Source of the DNA: JAPUIN01 sp041580375 | GTDB lineage: Bacteria > Acidobacteriota > Polarisedimenticolia > Gp22-AA2 | Direction: 5' to 3' | Assembly: GCA_041580375.1 (NCBI GenBank) | Contig: JBFGDZ010000072.1 | Coordinates: forward strand, 1 to 16,932 | Length of the DNA: 16,932 nt | In this document: in pieces, positions 7,503 to 14,446 of the stretch | How the letters are laid out: the number at the start of each line of letters is the position of its first letter | Numbering within the stretch: position 1 is the stretch's first letter | Program-made: the position numbers and the translations under genes | The notes under the pieces: generated by a model | Databases searched by the model: none | Told to the model about the DNA's origin: nothing | The model's input: the letters and a program-made list of their open reading frames with translations, nothing else

Positions 7503-7531
7503 AGTGTACGGGGAGCCCGGGGGGCTGTCAA
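7503..7531 (-). promoter_or_regulatory. Leftward promoter of the lipoprotein gene
   Basis: On the minus strand a perfect TTGACA (7531-7526) is followed after exactly 17 bases by TACACT (7508-7503). It is among the closest matches to a sigma70-type consensus in the window. Predicted start is near 7496. Confidence 0.65.
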
Positions 7532-7633
7532 GGCCGATTCCTGCGGCATCGCGGGCCGGATACAGCACCGTGATCGACCCCTCATCGACGCGCGGCCGAT
7601 CCATCCCGCGGCCGCGCGCCCGGGAGGCCTCTG

Positions 7634-8377
7634 ATGTCGGGCAAGGCGATTCTCAGCGGCGATCTGGGCGCCTTCAATCTGTCCGACATCTTCACGCTGG
7701 TGTCGATGTCGAAGAAGTCGGGCATGCTGCGACTCACCAGGGGGGCCGAGAGCAGGACACTGCACTGGGAGGATGGCGAGATCGTCTTCGCGCGATCGAA
7801 CTCGGTCCGGGACAGCCTCGGCAACTTCCTCGTGCGCAAGGGCATCATCACGCCGGAACAGAACGCGGCCTCGTCCGCCAAGATCGATCCGGGCACGCGC
7901 CACGGGAAGGTCCTGGTGCGCATGGGATACATCACCGCGGATCAGCTCCTGTGGGCCGTCAAGCAGCAGGTTCTGGAGATCGTCTACAGTCTGTTCCACT
8001 GGCGCGGAGGATTCTTCGAGTTCGCGGAGGGAGCGATCGACAGCAAGGAGAAGATCACCCTCTCCATGTCCACCACGAAGATCGTCATGGAGGGGATTCA
8101 CCGGCTGGACGAATGGACCAAGATCCGGGCCGCCTTTCCGGACGACGATCTCGTTCTCATCCAGACGCTGCCGGCCGACGAGGTCTCCGGCCGGCCCGAT
8201 CTGACCTCCGACGAGAAGCGCGTCTTCCCCCTGGTGGACGGGACCCGGACGCTCGGGGAGATCGTCGCGCTCGCGCGACTGGGCGAGTACGAGTGTTACG
8301 TCGCCCTGTTCGCCCTGCAGGCCGCCGGCGCCATCGCGATTCAGGGCGCCGCCGGCGCGCGCCGCGCCGCGCGCTAG
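7634..8377 (+). CDS. DUF4388 (PATAN) domain protein
   Basis: This 247-residue cytosolic protein has no signal peptide. Its N-terminus, GDLGAFNLSDIFTLVSMSKK followed by SGMLRL, LHWEDGEIVFARS and LGNFLVRKGIITPEQ, matches the DUF4388/PATAN domain, found in acidobacteria, myxobacteria and cyanobacteria fused to or beside two-component and GTPase regulators. The central part (GKVLVRMGYITADQLLWAVKQQV, then VYSLFHWRGGFFEFAEG) fits the usual continuation of this family. A C-terminal helical region (TLGEIVALARLGEYECYVAL) ends in a basic tail. The biochemical role is unknown; signalling adaptor is the common guess. ATG 7634 has GGGAGG six bases upstream. I found no clear promoter in front of it. Its stop interlocks with the convergent rlmD stop. 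Confidence 0.85.
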   Translation: MSGKAILSGDLGAFNLSDIFTLVSMSKKSGMLRLTRGAESRTLHWEDGEIVFARSNSVRDSLGNFLVRKGIITPEQNAASSAKIDPGTRHGKVLVRMGYITADQLLWAVKQQVLEIVYSLFHWRGGFFEFAEGAIDSKEKITLSMSTTKIVMEGIHRLDEWTKIRAAFPDDDLVLIQTLPADEVSGRPDLTSDEKRVFPLVDGTRTLGEIVALARLGEYECYVALFALQAAGAIAIQGAAGARRAAR

Positions 8378-9774
8378 GCGTCTCCCCCCGCGCGCTCGAG
8401 GCGGGCGACGCACTCGACGTGATGCGTCTGCGGGAACAGATCGAGAGGAACGACCCGCAGGAGGCGATAGCCTCCCCGCTCGACCAGCTGCCGCAGATCG
8501 CGCGCCATCGTCGCCGGATCGCACGAGACGTAGACCAGGCGCCGGCAGGGCGCGCCGCACAGCGCCGCCAGAGTCGCCGGGCCGAGCCCCGTGCGCGGCG
8601 GGTCGGCCAGGATCCCGTGCCACTCTCTTTCTGCGAGCAGCGCGGGGAGCGCGCTCGCCACGTCGCCCTGGACGACCCGGGTCTCCCGCCCTCCGGCGCG
8701 CGCCAGATTCTCGCGCGCGGCGGCGGCCGCCTCCCGCGATCCCTCGATCGCCACGAGCGTCCCGGCCCGGCGCGCGATCGCCACGCTGAACAGTCCCACG
8801 CCCGCGAACAGCTCCAGGATCGATTCGTCCGGACGGGGGCCGAGCGCATCGATCGCCTCGCGGCGCAGGATCTCGGCGCCGCTCGCGTTCGGCTGGAAAA
8901 AGGCGGCCGCGGGGACCCGCAATCGGTCTCCTCCGACCTCCTCGAACAGATGATCCCGGCCGGCGAGGATCGACTCGTCGAGCGTCCGGCCGTCAGGGCC
9001 GATCGTTCGGCGGACGAAACCGACGACCCGCGGATGACGGCCCATCGTCGATCGCGCGAGATCGCCGAGCGTCGGCGGATCGCCCCGTCCGGTCTCGAGT
9101 CCGATCAGGATCTCGCGCGTCGCCCGCGCCTCCTGCAGCGAGAGCCGGCGCAGGAGCCCCCGCCCCGTTTTCCGATCGAGGGCCCGCAACCGCAGCCGGG
9201 AGGCCCTCGCGGCGATCCAGAGGACGAGCCGCACCGCCTCCCCGGTCATCAGATGGCAGACGGACAGATCGAACGTCTGGCCGGGGCGGTCGCGGCGGTG
9301 CAGGCCGAGGCCCGGCCGCCCGTCCTTCCGGCGCTCCCAGTCGAGGTCCATCCGGAAGCGGTAGCCCCAGGGTTCCCCGCAGGCGAGGGCCGGGGCCACC
9401 TGGGGATCGTCGACGCGCCCGATGCGTCTCAGGATCTCGCGCACCTGCCGTCCTTTGGCGCTCGTCTGCGCCGCGGCGTCGAGGTGCTGGAGATCGCAGC
9501 CGCCGCACGTGCCGTAATGCTCGCACCGGGGCTGCACGCGATCCGGGGAGACGTCGAGCACCGCCTCGACGTCCGCCTCGGCGAATCCCGGCCTGCGGCG
9601 CCGCACCAGCGCCCGGACCCTCTCCCCCGGCAACGCCCCCCGGACGAACACGACGAAGCCCCCGACCCGTCCCACGCCCCGGCCCCCGAAGGCGAGATCG
9701 TCGATGTCGACCTCGAGGCGATCCCCTCGCGCGGGAGGGTTATTCCCCCCCGCGACCGGGGGGGCTTCGCTCAT
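8374..9774 (-). CDS. rlmD: 23S rRNA (uracil-5-)-methyltransferase, RlmD/RumA type
   Basis: This 466-residue SAM-dependent RNA methyltransferase of the TrmA/RumA family probably makes m5U in 23S rRNA (U1939 in E. coli numbering; the site is inferred). An N-terminal TRAM domain (about 18-78) precedes a likely [4Fe-4S] ligand set of Cys84, Cys90, Cys93 (CEHYGTCGGCDLQHL) and Cys173 (VCHLM). The catalytic domain shows FFQPN (292-296), SAM motif LELFAGVGLFSVAIA (about 320-334), DPPRTGL (391-397) and the catalytic nucleophile Cys418 in VYVSCDPATMARDL. ATG 9774 was chosen because GGGAG lies seven bases upstream; an in-frame start at 9831 would add 19 unconserved residues. RlmCD or a related paralogue is possible. 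It ends convergent with the DUF4388 gene. Confidence 0.93.
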   Translation of the reverse strand: MSEAPPVAGGNNPPARGDRLEVDIDDLAFGGRGVGRVGGFVVFVRGALPGERVRALVRRRRPGFAEADVEAVLDVSPDRVQPRCEHYGTCGGCDLQHLDAAAQTSAKGRQVREILRRIGRVDDPQVAPALACGEPWGYRFRMDLDWERRKDGRPGLGLHRRDRPGQTFDLSVCHLMTGEAVRLVLWIAARASRLRLRALDRKTGRGLLRRLSLQEARATREILIGLETGRGDPPTLGDLARSTMGRHPRVVGFVRRTIGPDGRTLDESILAGRDHLFEEVGGDRLRVPAAAFFQPNASGAEILRREAIDALGPRPDESILELFAGVGLFSVAIARRAGTLVAIEGSREAAAAARENLARAGGRETRVVQGDVASALPALLAEREWHGILADPPRTGLGPATLAALCGAPCRRLVYVSCDPATMARDLRQLVERGGYRLLRVVPLDLFPQTHHVECVARLERAGGDA

Positions 9775-9836
9775 GGCGATTCTCCCGCGCGCGGCCCCGC
9801 CGCGATCGAGCGCGCAAACCTCTGCAGGCACGAGGG

Positions 9837-9865
9837 TTGCCGCTTGATCGCGCGGGCCCTATATT
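9837..9865 (+). promoter_or_regulatory. Promoter of the LOG-family gene
   Basis: TTGCCG (9837-9842), 17 bases, then TATATT (9860-9865), in an otherwise very GC-rich region. The predicted start near 9872 leaves a leader of about 29 bases that includes the GAGG ribosome-binding site. Confidence 0.55.
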
Positions 9866-9900
9866 GGGCGGGCCGCCCTCTCCGGGCCATCGAGGTCAGC

Positions 9901-10647
9901 ATGAGCCGCTCCCGAACGACCGCAGCATCACGCATCATCCCCGCCGGGCCGGGCTCGGGCGGCCGCCCGAAGCGGCGTTCGATGAAGGACATCATCCCCA
10001 AGGATACCTGGACGGTCTTCAAGATCATGGGGGAATTCGTCGAAGGCTTCGAGACACTGCGGCGGGTCGAGCCCGCCGTGTCGATCTTCGGCGGCTCACG
10101 CGTGAGACGTGGATCACGCTACTTCCGCAAGGCGGTGGTCGTCTCCCAGGCCCTGGCGCGGGAAGGCTTCTCGATCATCACGGGCGGCGGGCCCGGGATC
10201 ATGGAGGCGGCCAATCTGGGCGCCCGGCGCGGCGGAAGCGCATCGATCGGACTGAACATCCGGCTGCCCTTCGAGCAGGAGCCGAACCGGCACATCGACA
10301 CCCTGATCCACTTCAACTACTTCTTCGCGCGCAAGGTCATGTTCATGAAGTACGCATGCGCGTACGTCGTTTTCCCGGGCGGATACGGAACCCTCGACGA
10401 GGCGTTCGAGGCGCTCACCCTGGTCCAGACGAACAAGATCGACAATTTCCCGATCATTCTGGTGGGTCGCGCCTACTGGCGAGGCCTTCTTCGGTGGATT
10501 GATCGGGAGATGCTCGGCCAGAAGATGATCAGCGAGGGGGACGTCGCCCTCTTCACGGTCACCGACGATCCCCGCGAGATCTGCCGGCTGGTGCGCGAGA
10601 GCTACCGCAAGCGTGTGCACGCGAACGGTCATCCCCGGAGGGACTGA
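9901..10647 (+). CDS. LOG family protein (TIGR00730-type Rossmann fold)
   Basis: This 248-residue cytosolic protein carries the two defining LOG motifs: GGGPGIMEAAN (95-105) and PGGYGTLDEAFE (159-170), plus the conserved ARK (143-145). Family members include cytokinin riboside 5-prime-monophosphate phosphoribohydrolases, and bacterial homologues hydrolyse nucleoside monophosphates such as AMP. Older databases call them lysine decarboxylase-like, which is misleading. The basic, low-complexity first 27 residues (MSRSRTTAASRIIPAG and on) precede MKDIIPKDTW, where a shorter product could start. ATG 9901 is preferred because GAGG lies five bases upstream and a good promoter precedes it. The substrate cannot be fixed from sequence. 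It is monocistronic, divergent from rlmD, and ends 17 bases from the convergent DUF2203 gene. Confidence 0.9.
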   Translation: MSRSRTTAASRIIPAGPGSGGRPKRRSMKDIIPKDTWTVFKIMGEFVEGFETLRRVEPAVSIFGGSRVRRGSRYFRKAVVVSQALAREGFSIITGGGPGIMEAANLGARRGGSASIGLNIRLPFEQEPNRHIDTLIHFNYFFARKVMFMKYACAYVVFPGGYGTLDEAFEALTLVQTNKIDNFPIILVGRAYWRGLLRWIDREMLGQKMISEGDVALFTVTDDPREICRLVRESYRKRVHANGHPRRD

Positions 10648-10664
10648 GCGAAGCGACGCCGCCC

Positions 10665-11120
10665 TCAGTGGATGCGGGCGTCGTCCGGGGAGGGATCGAG
10701 AAGCGGCCGGCGCCCCGCGAAGCCGTCCGGGATGCGGTGCCAGTGCTCGACCCGCGGCTCGCCGGCATTCCAGCACAGAAAGACGATCTCGTTGCCGTAC
10801 AGCGCGGGAAAATCGACCAGGCCGGCCTCCGGACCGTTGACCAGACACCCGTTCGAGTGGATGGTTTCGATCAGTCCCCGGACCCGCTCCATCAGGCGCG
10901 GCGCGACCCCTCTCTCCTGCAGGTGCTTCGGCAGATCGGGACTGCCGATCGGAAGTCCCGAGCCCTCCGCGCTGGCTTCGATCTCGGCCCGGATCTCTCC
11001 GAAGACGCGGATCATCTCATCGACCGTGGGTCGAAGCCGCGGCAGGAGCGCGTTGGCCTCCTCGACCGTGAACAGTCTGGCGAAGCCTCCCGGCCCGCCC
11101 TGATTCTTGACGCCGCCCAT
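10665..11120 (-). CDS. DUF2203 family protein
   Basis: The 151-residue product contains FTVEEANALLPRLRPTVDEM near the N-terminus and GCLVNGPEAGLVDFPALYGN, EIVFLCWNAGEPRVEHWHRI and GFAGRRPLL near the C-terminus, the pattern of DUF2203, a small cytosolic family of unknown function. The middle is helical and charged (RLMERVRGLIETIHSNG). There is no signal peptide. ATG 11120 has GAGG about eight bases upstream. A promoter close in front suggests separate expression from the upstream yjbQ, with a leader of only about a dozen bases. No function is assigned. Confidence 0.85.
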   Translation of the reverse strand: MGGVKNQGGPGGFARLFTVEEANALLPRLRPTVDEMIRVFGEIRAEIEASAEGSGLPIGSPDLPKHLQERGVAPRLMERVRGLIETIHSNGCLVNGPEAGLVDFPALYGNEIVFLCWNAGEPRVEHWHRIPDGFAGRRPLLDPSPDDARIH

Positions 11121-11138
11121 GATTTTCGCCTCGCCACG

Positions 11139-11168
11139 ATTCTAGCGGCGCGCCGCCTCCGCTGACAA
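11139..11168 (-). promoter_or_regulatory. Leftward promoter of the DUF2203 gene
   Basis: On the minus strand TTGTCA (11168-11163), 18 bases, TAGAAT (11144-11139). The predicted start near 11132 coincides with the GAGG element, so the leader would be about 12 bases. It lies in the 65-base gap after yjbQ. Confidence 0.5.
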
Positions 11169-11185
11169 GCCCGGCCCGATCCCTC

Positions 11186-11602
11186 TCAAGCCACGAAGAA
11201 CATGTCCACGCGGCGTCGCCGCGGACCGTCCATCTCGATCAGAAACAGGCTCTGCCAGGTCCCGAGCGCCAGATCGCCGTCGTTGACGGGCACCGTCACG
11301 GAGTGGCCCAGGAGCACGGCCGTCAGGTGGGCCCGCGCGTTGTCGTCGATGCGATCGTGCAGGAACGGCGATTCGCGCTCCAGAGGCTCGAGCAGGCGCG
11401 AGGCCACGCGCACCAGGTCCTGCTTGAGCCCCTCCTCGTCCTCGTTCACGCACAGGCCGCAGGTCGTGTGCGGCACGCTCACGAACGCCAGGCCTTCCCG
11501 GAGACCGGCGGCCGTGAGGGCATCGCGCACCGGCCCGGTGATGTTGACGATCGCCACCTTGCCGGGAGTGCGGACTTCGGTCGATCGTCTCGAGATCGGC
11601 AC
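11186..11602 (-). CDS. yjbQ: YjbQ family protein (UPF0047)
   Basis: The 138-residue protein matches the YjbQ/UPF0047 family along its whole length: FVSVPHTTCGLCVNEDEEGL (His45-Thr46, Asn53-Glu54), LKQDLVRV, FLHDRIDDNARAHL, LGHSVTVPVNDGDLALGTWQ and the C-terminal EMDGPRRRRVDMFF. Some members are annotated as secondary thiamine-phosphate synthase because they can complement thiE mutants; the physiological reaction is unsettled. Members are single-domain trimeric cytosolic proteins. Start GTG 11602 lies 7 bases after the stop of the upstream barrel gene, and its AGG ribosome-binding element overlaps that stop (AGTAGG), so the two are probably co-transcribed although their functions look unrelated. 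Confidence 0.9.
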   Translation of the reverse strand: MPISRRSTEVRTPGKVAIVNITGPVRDALTAAGLREGLAFVSVPHTTCGLCVNEDEEGLKQDLVRVASRLLEPLERESPFLHDRIDDNARAHLTAVLLGHSVTVPVNDGDLALGTWQSLFLIEMDGPRRRRVDMFFVA

Positions 11603-11609
11603 GATCGAC

Positions 11610-12182
11610 CTACTGGGCCCCGCCGAACAGGAAGGTCATTCCCACCGCCATGTCGAAGGAGAACACCCCCTGCCGGGGAACGATCGTCCCGTCCCCCCTC
11701 CATCGATACACCCTGGCGTCCAGGCGGAATCCGACGTGATCCGTGAACCAGTACCGGACCCCTCCCCCGAGTCGGTACAGGGTCGATGTGCTGGTTTCGG
11801 TGCCGTCGTCCAGATCGACGACCCCCACGCTGAACGTGGTGAACGGGATGGCTTTTTCGTGGCCCTTGATGAAGTGGTTGTGCAGGTAGCCGATGGAGTA
11901 CTTGAGCACGTCGACATCGACGCTGGTGAAGGTGTTCTCGCCCTGGACGGAATCGATCTCGATTTCCAGGGCGTGTTTCGCCTGGAAATGATACGCGCCG
12001 CGAACCCCGCCTCCGAATCCGTCCTCGATCGTCGAGTCGTTGTCGAACGAGCTGTTCAGAACGTAGGCCCCGACCTCCCACGATCCGTCCTCGTTGCGGG
12101 CCAGGGCGGTGCTGCCCGGCCAGACCGCTCCAAGCGCCAGCAGGAACAGCACGGCCGCGGGACGGTGAAGCGCTCGATGCAT
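11610..12182 (-). CDS. Small outer-membrane beta-barrel protein
   Basis: The 190-residue product has a Sec signal peptide (about 1-28, hydrophobic VLFLLALGAV, cleavage near STALA|RN). Alternating strands follow: SWEVGAYVLNSSF, GGGVRGAYHF, HALEIEIDSV, LKYSIGYLHNHF, AIPFTTFSVGVVDL, TLYRLGGGVRYWF, VGFRLDARVYRW and FSFDMAVGMTFLFG. This resembles the OMP_b-brl porin-like class (8-stranded OmpX/OmpW-like barrels). It ends FLFGGAQ and not in a terminal Phe, which is slightly unusual. ATG 12182 is chosen because it begins the signal peptide and has GGGAGG upstream; the open frame extends to 12377 without signal. The function is unknown. It heads a probable operon with yjbQ, behind a structured leader. 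Confidence 0.8.
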   Translation of the reverse strand: MHRALHRPAAVLFLLALGAVWPGSTALARNEDGSWEVGAYVLNSSFDNDSTIEDGFGGGVRGAYHFQAKHALEIEIDSVQGENTFTSVDVDVLKYSIGYLHNHFIKGHEKAIPFTTFSVGVVDLDDGTETSTSTLYRLGGGVRYWFTDHVGFRLDARVYRWRGDGTIVPRQGVFSFDMAVGMTFLFGGAQ

Positions 12183-12198
12183 GATCCAGTCCCTCCCT

Positions 12199-12229
12199 GT
12201 CCCGGCCGGTCCAGCGGGCGGGCCGGGAC
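12199..12229 (-). repeat. 9-bp hairpin beside the barrel-gene ribosome-binding site
   Basis: GTCCCGGCC (12199-12207) and GGCCGGGAC (12221-12229) are perfect complements around 13 bases. In the leftward transcript the stem ends immediately before the GGGAGG element. A second GGCCGG-rich complementary pair lies at about 12233-12262. Confidence 0.5.
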
Positions 12230-12272
12230 GATGACCGGCCGGACCGTCCTTCGCACCGGCCGTGAGCGCTGG

Positions 12273-12302
12273 AGTATGTCCCCAGGGGCGCGGCGGGATC
12301 AA
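12273..12302 (-). promoter_or_regulatory. Leftward promoter of the barrel-yjbQ operon
   Basis: On the minus strand TTGATC (12302-12297), 18 bases, CATACT (12278-12273). The predicted start near 12266 gives a leader of roughly 84 bases that contains the hairpins described at 12199-12262. Confidence 0.45.
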
Positions 12303-12325
12303 CAGGAAAATGCCGGAGCCCGATA

Positions 12326-12354
12326 TTGACACCCACCCGCCCGGCGGATTAGAC
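12326..12354 (+). promoter_or_regulatory. Promoter of the Omp85-family gene
   Basis: A perfect TTGACA (12326-12331), 17 bases, TTAGAC (12349-12354), the same layout as the ileS promoter. The predicted start near 12361 is only about four bases before the ATG at 12365. Confidence 0.6.
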
Positions 12355-12364
12355 AGGCGCCCTG

Positions 12365-14053
12365 ATGGTTCCCGCAACGAGATTCCGTCGCGGCGCCGCC
12401 CGCGCGATCGCGCTCCTCCCGTGGATCCTGTCAGGTTCCGCGGTCTGCGCGCCGGCCGATTCCGTCGAGTCGATCGGCGCGATCCGCATCATCCTCCCGC
12501 CGCAGCCTTCATCTCACGAACCCGTCTTCACCGAGGCCGATCTGCGCGAGGACCTGCGCCGTTACGTCGGGTCGCCCTGCGATGGTCCGACGATCGAGGA
12601 GGCGATCGGCCGGCGTTATCGCTTCCTGGGCTACGTGCCGACCGTCCGCGCGGAATGCGACCGAGGAACACTCGATCTCACCGTGCGCGAGAGCAGCCAC
12701 CGGATCGCCCTGATCACGTTCGACCCTGAGGAGCTCGGGCGGATCGGCGTGAGCGCCGACCCGGACGTCCGCGACCCCAGGCCGCTCTTCCCCGTGCCTC
12801 CCGGCGCCCCGCGGGCGCTCCTGCGGGGCCTCCTGAGCACCGTCGAGGGGGACCTCTACAATGCCGAGCGTTACCGCAGCGACAGCGAGTCGGCCGGGCT
12901 GCTCGGCTTCGCCGTCGCCTTCATCCCCGGCCCGGAGACGGGGCCCGACGCCTACCCCGCCGGCGCCTATCTCGTGCAAAGCCTGGTGGCCCGCACGGGC
13001 GGGCGCGGGGCGCGCGGAGGCCGGACGAACTACGTGGGCGGAACCGCCTCCTACGCGCCCCGCGAGAAGGGCCGGGTCGGAGTCGTCTATCGCAAGCGCG
13101 CGCTGTTCGGTCAGTTCGATCGCTTCTCCTTCTCTCCGACCTACGGCGTCGCGCTGGGCGGGGCGCTCAACTACGCCGCCCCCATCCTCTCCGATCGCGA
13201 GGATCCGAAGCGGCTCTACGATCTCGAGTTCACGACTTTCTCCTCGTTCCGGAACGACCGCCTGCTCGCCGGGGTGGAGACGGACGAACGGCGCACCGGG
13301 GCGGCGCTCGCACTCGGGCTGCGACCGCTCGGCATCCGGGCGCCGCACGACCTGCGGTTTCGATGGGCCGTCGAGCACACCCGGATTGATCTGGAGGAGG
13401 AGGTCCCCGGCCTCGACGAGGTCGATCTGACCCTCCTGCGGATGAGCGCGGCCTACGAGTGGCGCCGCACGCACCGCTCTCCCAGCCTCTCGGCGCGGAT
13501 GGTCCCCGCCGTCGAGGTGGCGTTCGACGACGTCGGCGGCGCCCGCAGCTTCGTCCGGAGCAGCCTGGACGCCGCGCTGCACGGTCGCTCGCCCACCGGT
13601 CTCGAGTTCGACCTGCACCTCGCCGCCGGCACGATCGATCACGCGGTCCCGGAGTTCGAGCTGTGGGACCTCGGCGGGGCCACGACCGTGCGCGGCTTCA
13701 GGGACGACTCGTTTCTGGGCCGCCATCGCGTCGCCCTGCAGTCGGAGATCTGGATCCCGTTCGCCCGCCCCCTGCCCTACCGCGCGCTCGATCCAGGCGA
13801 GCCGATCGCGCGGCCCGGGGACATTCCGATCGAGAGGCGATCGGCTCGCATGCTGAAGGGCGCCCTGTTCTTGGATGGAGGCTATCTCTCGGGAACCGCG
13901 AGCGGGCGCAATGAGACGCTCGTCGGCGCCGGCGTGGGGCTGCGCTTCGTCGTCCCGCACCAGCCGCTCGTCATCCGCATCGACTACGGGTGGGGGCTCG
14001 GCGGTCGGGGCGGCGATGCGTTCCCCTACGTCTCGCTGGGCTACCGGTTTTGA
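12365..14053 (+). CDS. Omp85/BamA-superfamily outer-membrane protein
   Basis: The 562-residue product has a Sec signal peptide (about 1-29) and a periplasmic part that looks like two POTRA-type repeats (about 35-110 with FTEADLREDLRRYVG and IGRRYRFLGYVPTV; about 111-210 with LLRGLLSTVEGDLYNAERY). A 16-strand-type barrel domain follows from about 215. The diagnostic VRGF motif is at 442-445 in GGATTVRGFRDDSFLGR, and the chain ends in YVSLGYRF, a classic outer-membrane C-terminal signal. Superfamily roles include barrel assembly, protein secretion and lipid transport; two POTRAs argue against canonical BamA, which has more. Cys72 and Cys98 could form a disulfide in the first POTRA. ATG 12365 is the only plausible start; no Shine-Dalgarno sequence precedes it. 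Confidence 0.88.
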   Translation: MVPATRFRRGAARAIALLPWILSGSAVCAPADSVESIGAIRIILPPQPSSHEPVFTEADLREDLRRYVGSPCDGPTIEEAIGRRYRFLGYVPTVRAECDRGTLDLTVRESSHRIALITFDPEELGRIGVSADPDVRDPRPLFPVPPGAPRALLRGLLSTVEGDLYNAERYRSDSESAGLLGFAVAFIPGPETGPDAYPAGAYLVQSLVARTGGRGARGGRTNYVGGTASYAPREKGRVGVVYRKRALFGQFDRFSFSPTYGVALGGALNYAAPILSDREDPKRLYDLEFTTFSSFRNDRLLAGVETDERRTGAALALGLRPLGIRAPHDLRFRWAVEHTRIDLEEEVPGLDEVDLTLLRMSAAYEWRRTHRSPSLSARMVPAVEVAFDDVGGARSFVRSSLDAALHGRSPTGLEFDLHLAAGTIDHAVPEFELWDLGGATTVRGFRDDSFLGRHRVALQSEIWIPFARPLPYRALDPGEPIARPGDIPIERRSARMLKGALFLDGGYLSGTASGRNETLVGAGVGLRFVVPHQPLVIRIDYGWGLGGRGGDAFPYVSLGYRF

Positions 14054-14077
14054 GGGCGCGCGCTCATTTGTTAGAGT
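14050..14077 (+). promoter_or_regulatory. Promoter of the DksA-like gene, overlapping the preceding stop codon
   Basis: TTGAGG (14050-14055, containing the stop TGA of the Omp85 gene), 16 bases, TAGAGT (14072-14077). The predicted start near 14084 is the start codon itself. The -35 is a moderate match. Confidence 0.4.
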
Positions 14078-14083
14078 GTCGTG

Positions 14084-14446
14084 ATGACTCACGGACACGG
14101 CGATGAACGCCGCGAGCATCTGCTGCGCCTGCTCTCCGAGCGCCGCCGCGACGCCGAGTCGCGCTACAGGCGGCTTCTCGATCAGCAGCAGTCGGGCGAG
14201 GCCGCCGGCGACAGCGAGGGCGTCCACGGCTGGAAGGCGAGCCGCGAGGGGGGGGTCGAGCTGGGACTGATTGAGACCCTGGATCGGACGCTGCGCCAGA
14301 TCGACGACGCCGTCGCCAGGCTCCACGCGGGCCGCTACGGCGTCTGCTCCTCCTGCGGGGAGCCGATCCCGATCGGCCGGCTCGACGCTCTCCCCTTCGC
14401 GACCCGCTGCGTGCCCTGCCAGGAAACGATCGAAAAGACCCGATGA
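14084..14446 (+). CDS. DksA/TraR-type C4 zinc-finger protein
   Basis: The 120-residue protein has a helical N-terminal half (residues 8-36, then LGLIETLDRTLRQIDDAVARLHAGRYGVC) and a C4 zinc finger with Cys88, Cys91, Cys109 and Cys112 (CSSCGEPIPIGRLDAL, then CVPC). This is the DksA/TraR family; members bind RNA polymerase through the secondary channel and alter initiation, in DksA together with ppGpp. It lacks the full DksA coiled-coil spacing and its tip residues cannot be judged by eye, so a generic family name is safer. ATG 14084 follows a GTG at 14081 that could also serve. No ribosome-binding site lies within 20 bases. The stop overlaps the next start in ATGA. Confidence 0.85.
   Translation: MTHGHGDERREHLLRLLSERRRDAESRYRRLLDQQQSGEAAGDSEGVHGWKASREGGVELGLIETLDRTLRQIDDAVARLHAGRYGVCSSCGEPIPIGRLDALPFATRCVPCQETIEKTR

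Noticed and set aside
6396..7634. Plus-strand frame of 412 codons across the lipoprotein gene
   Set aside because: It is antisense to a gene with lipobox and ribosome-binding site. Its composition looks like a shadow frame, though the promoter-like site at 6341 is recorded separately.
7504..10647. Continuous plus-strand frame of 1047 codons ending with the LOG protein
   Set aside because: Only the last 248 codons match a family. The rest is out of frame with the DUF4388 gene and antisense to rlmD, and a promoter plus ribosome-binding site mark ATG 9901 as the real start.
12183..12377. N-terminal extension of the small barrel protein to 12377
   Set aside because: It would run through the predicted promoter and leader hairpins and place 65 residues before the signal peptide.
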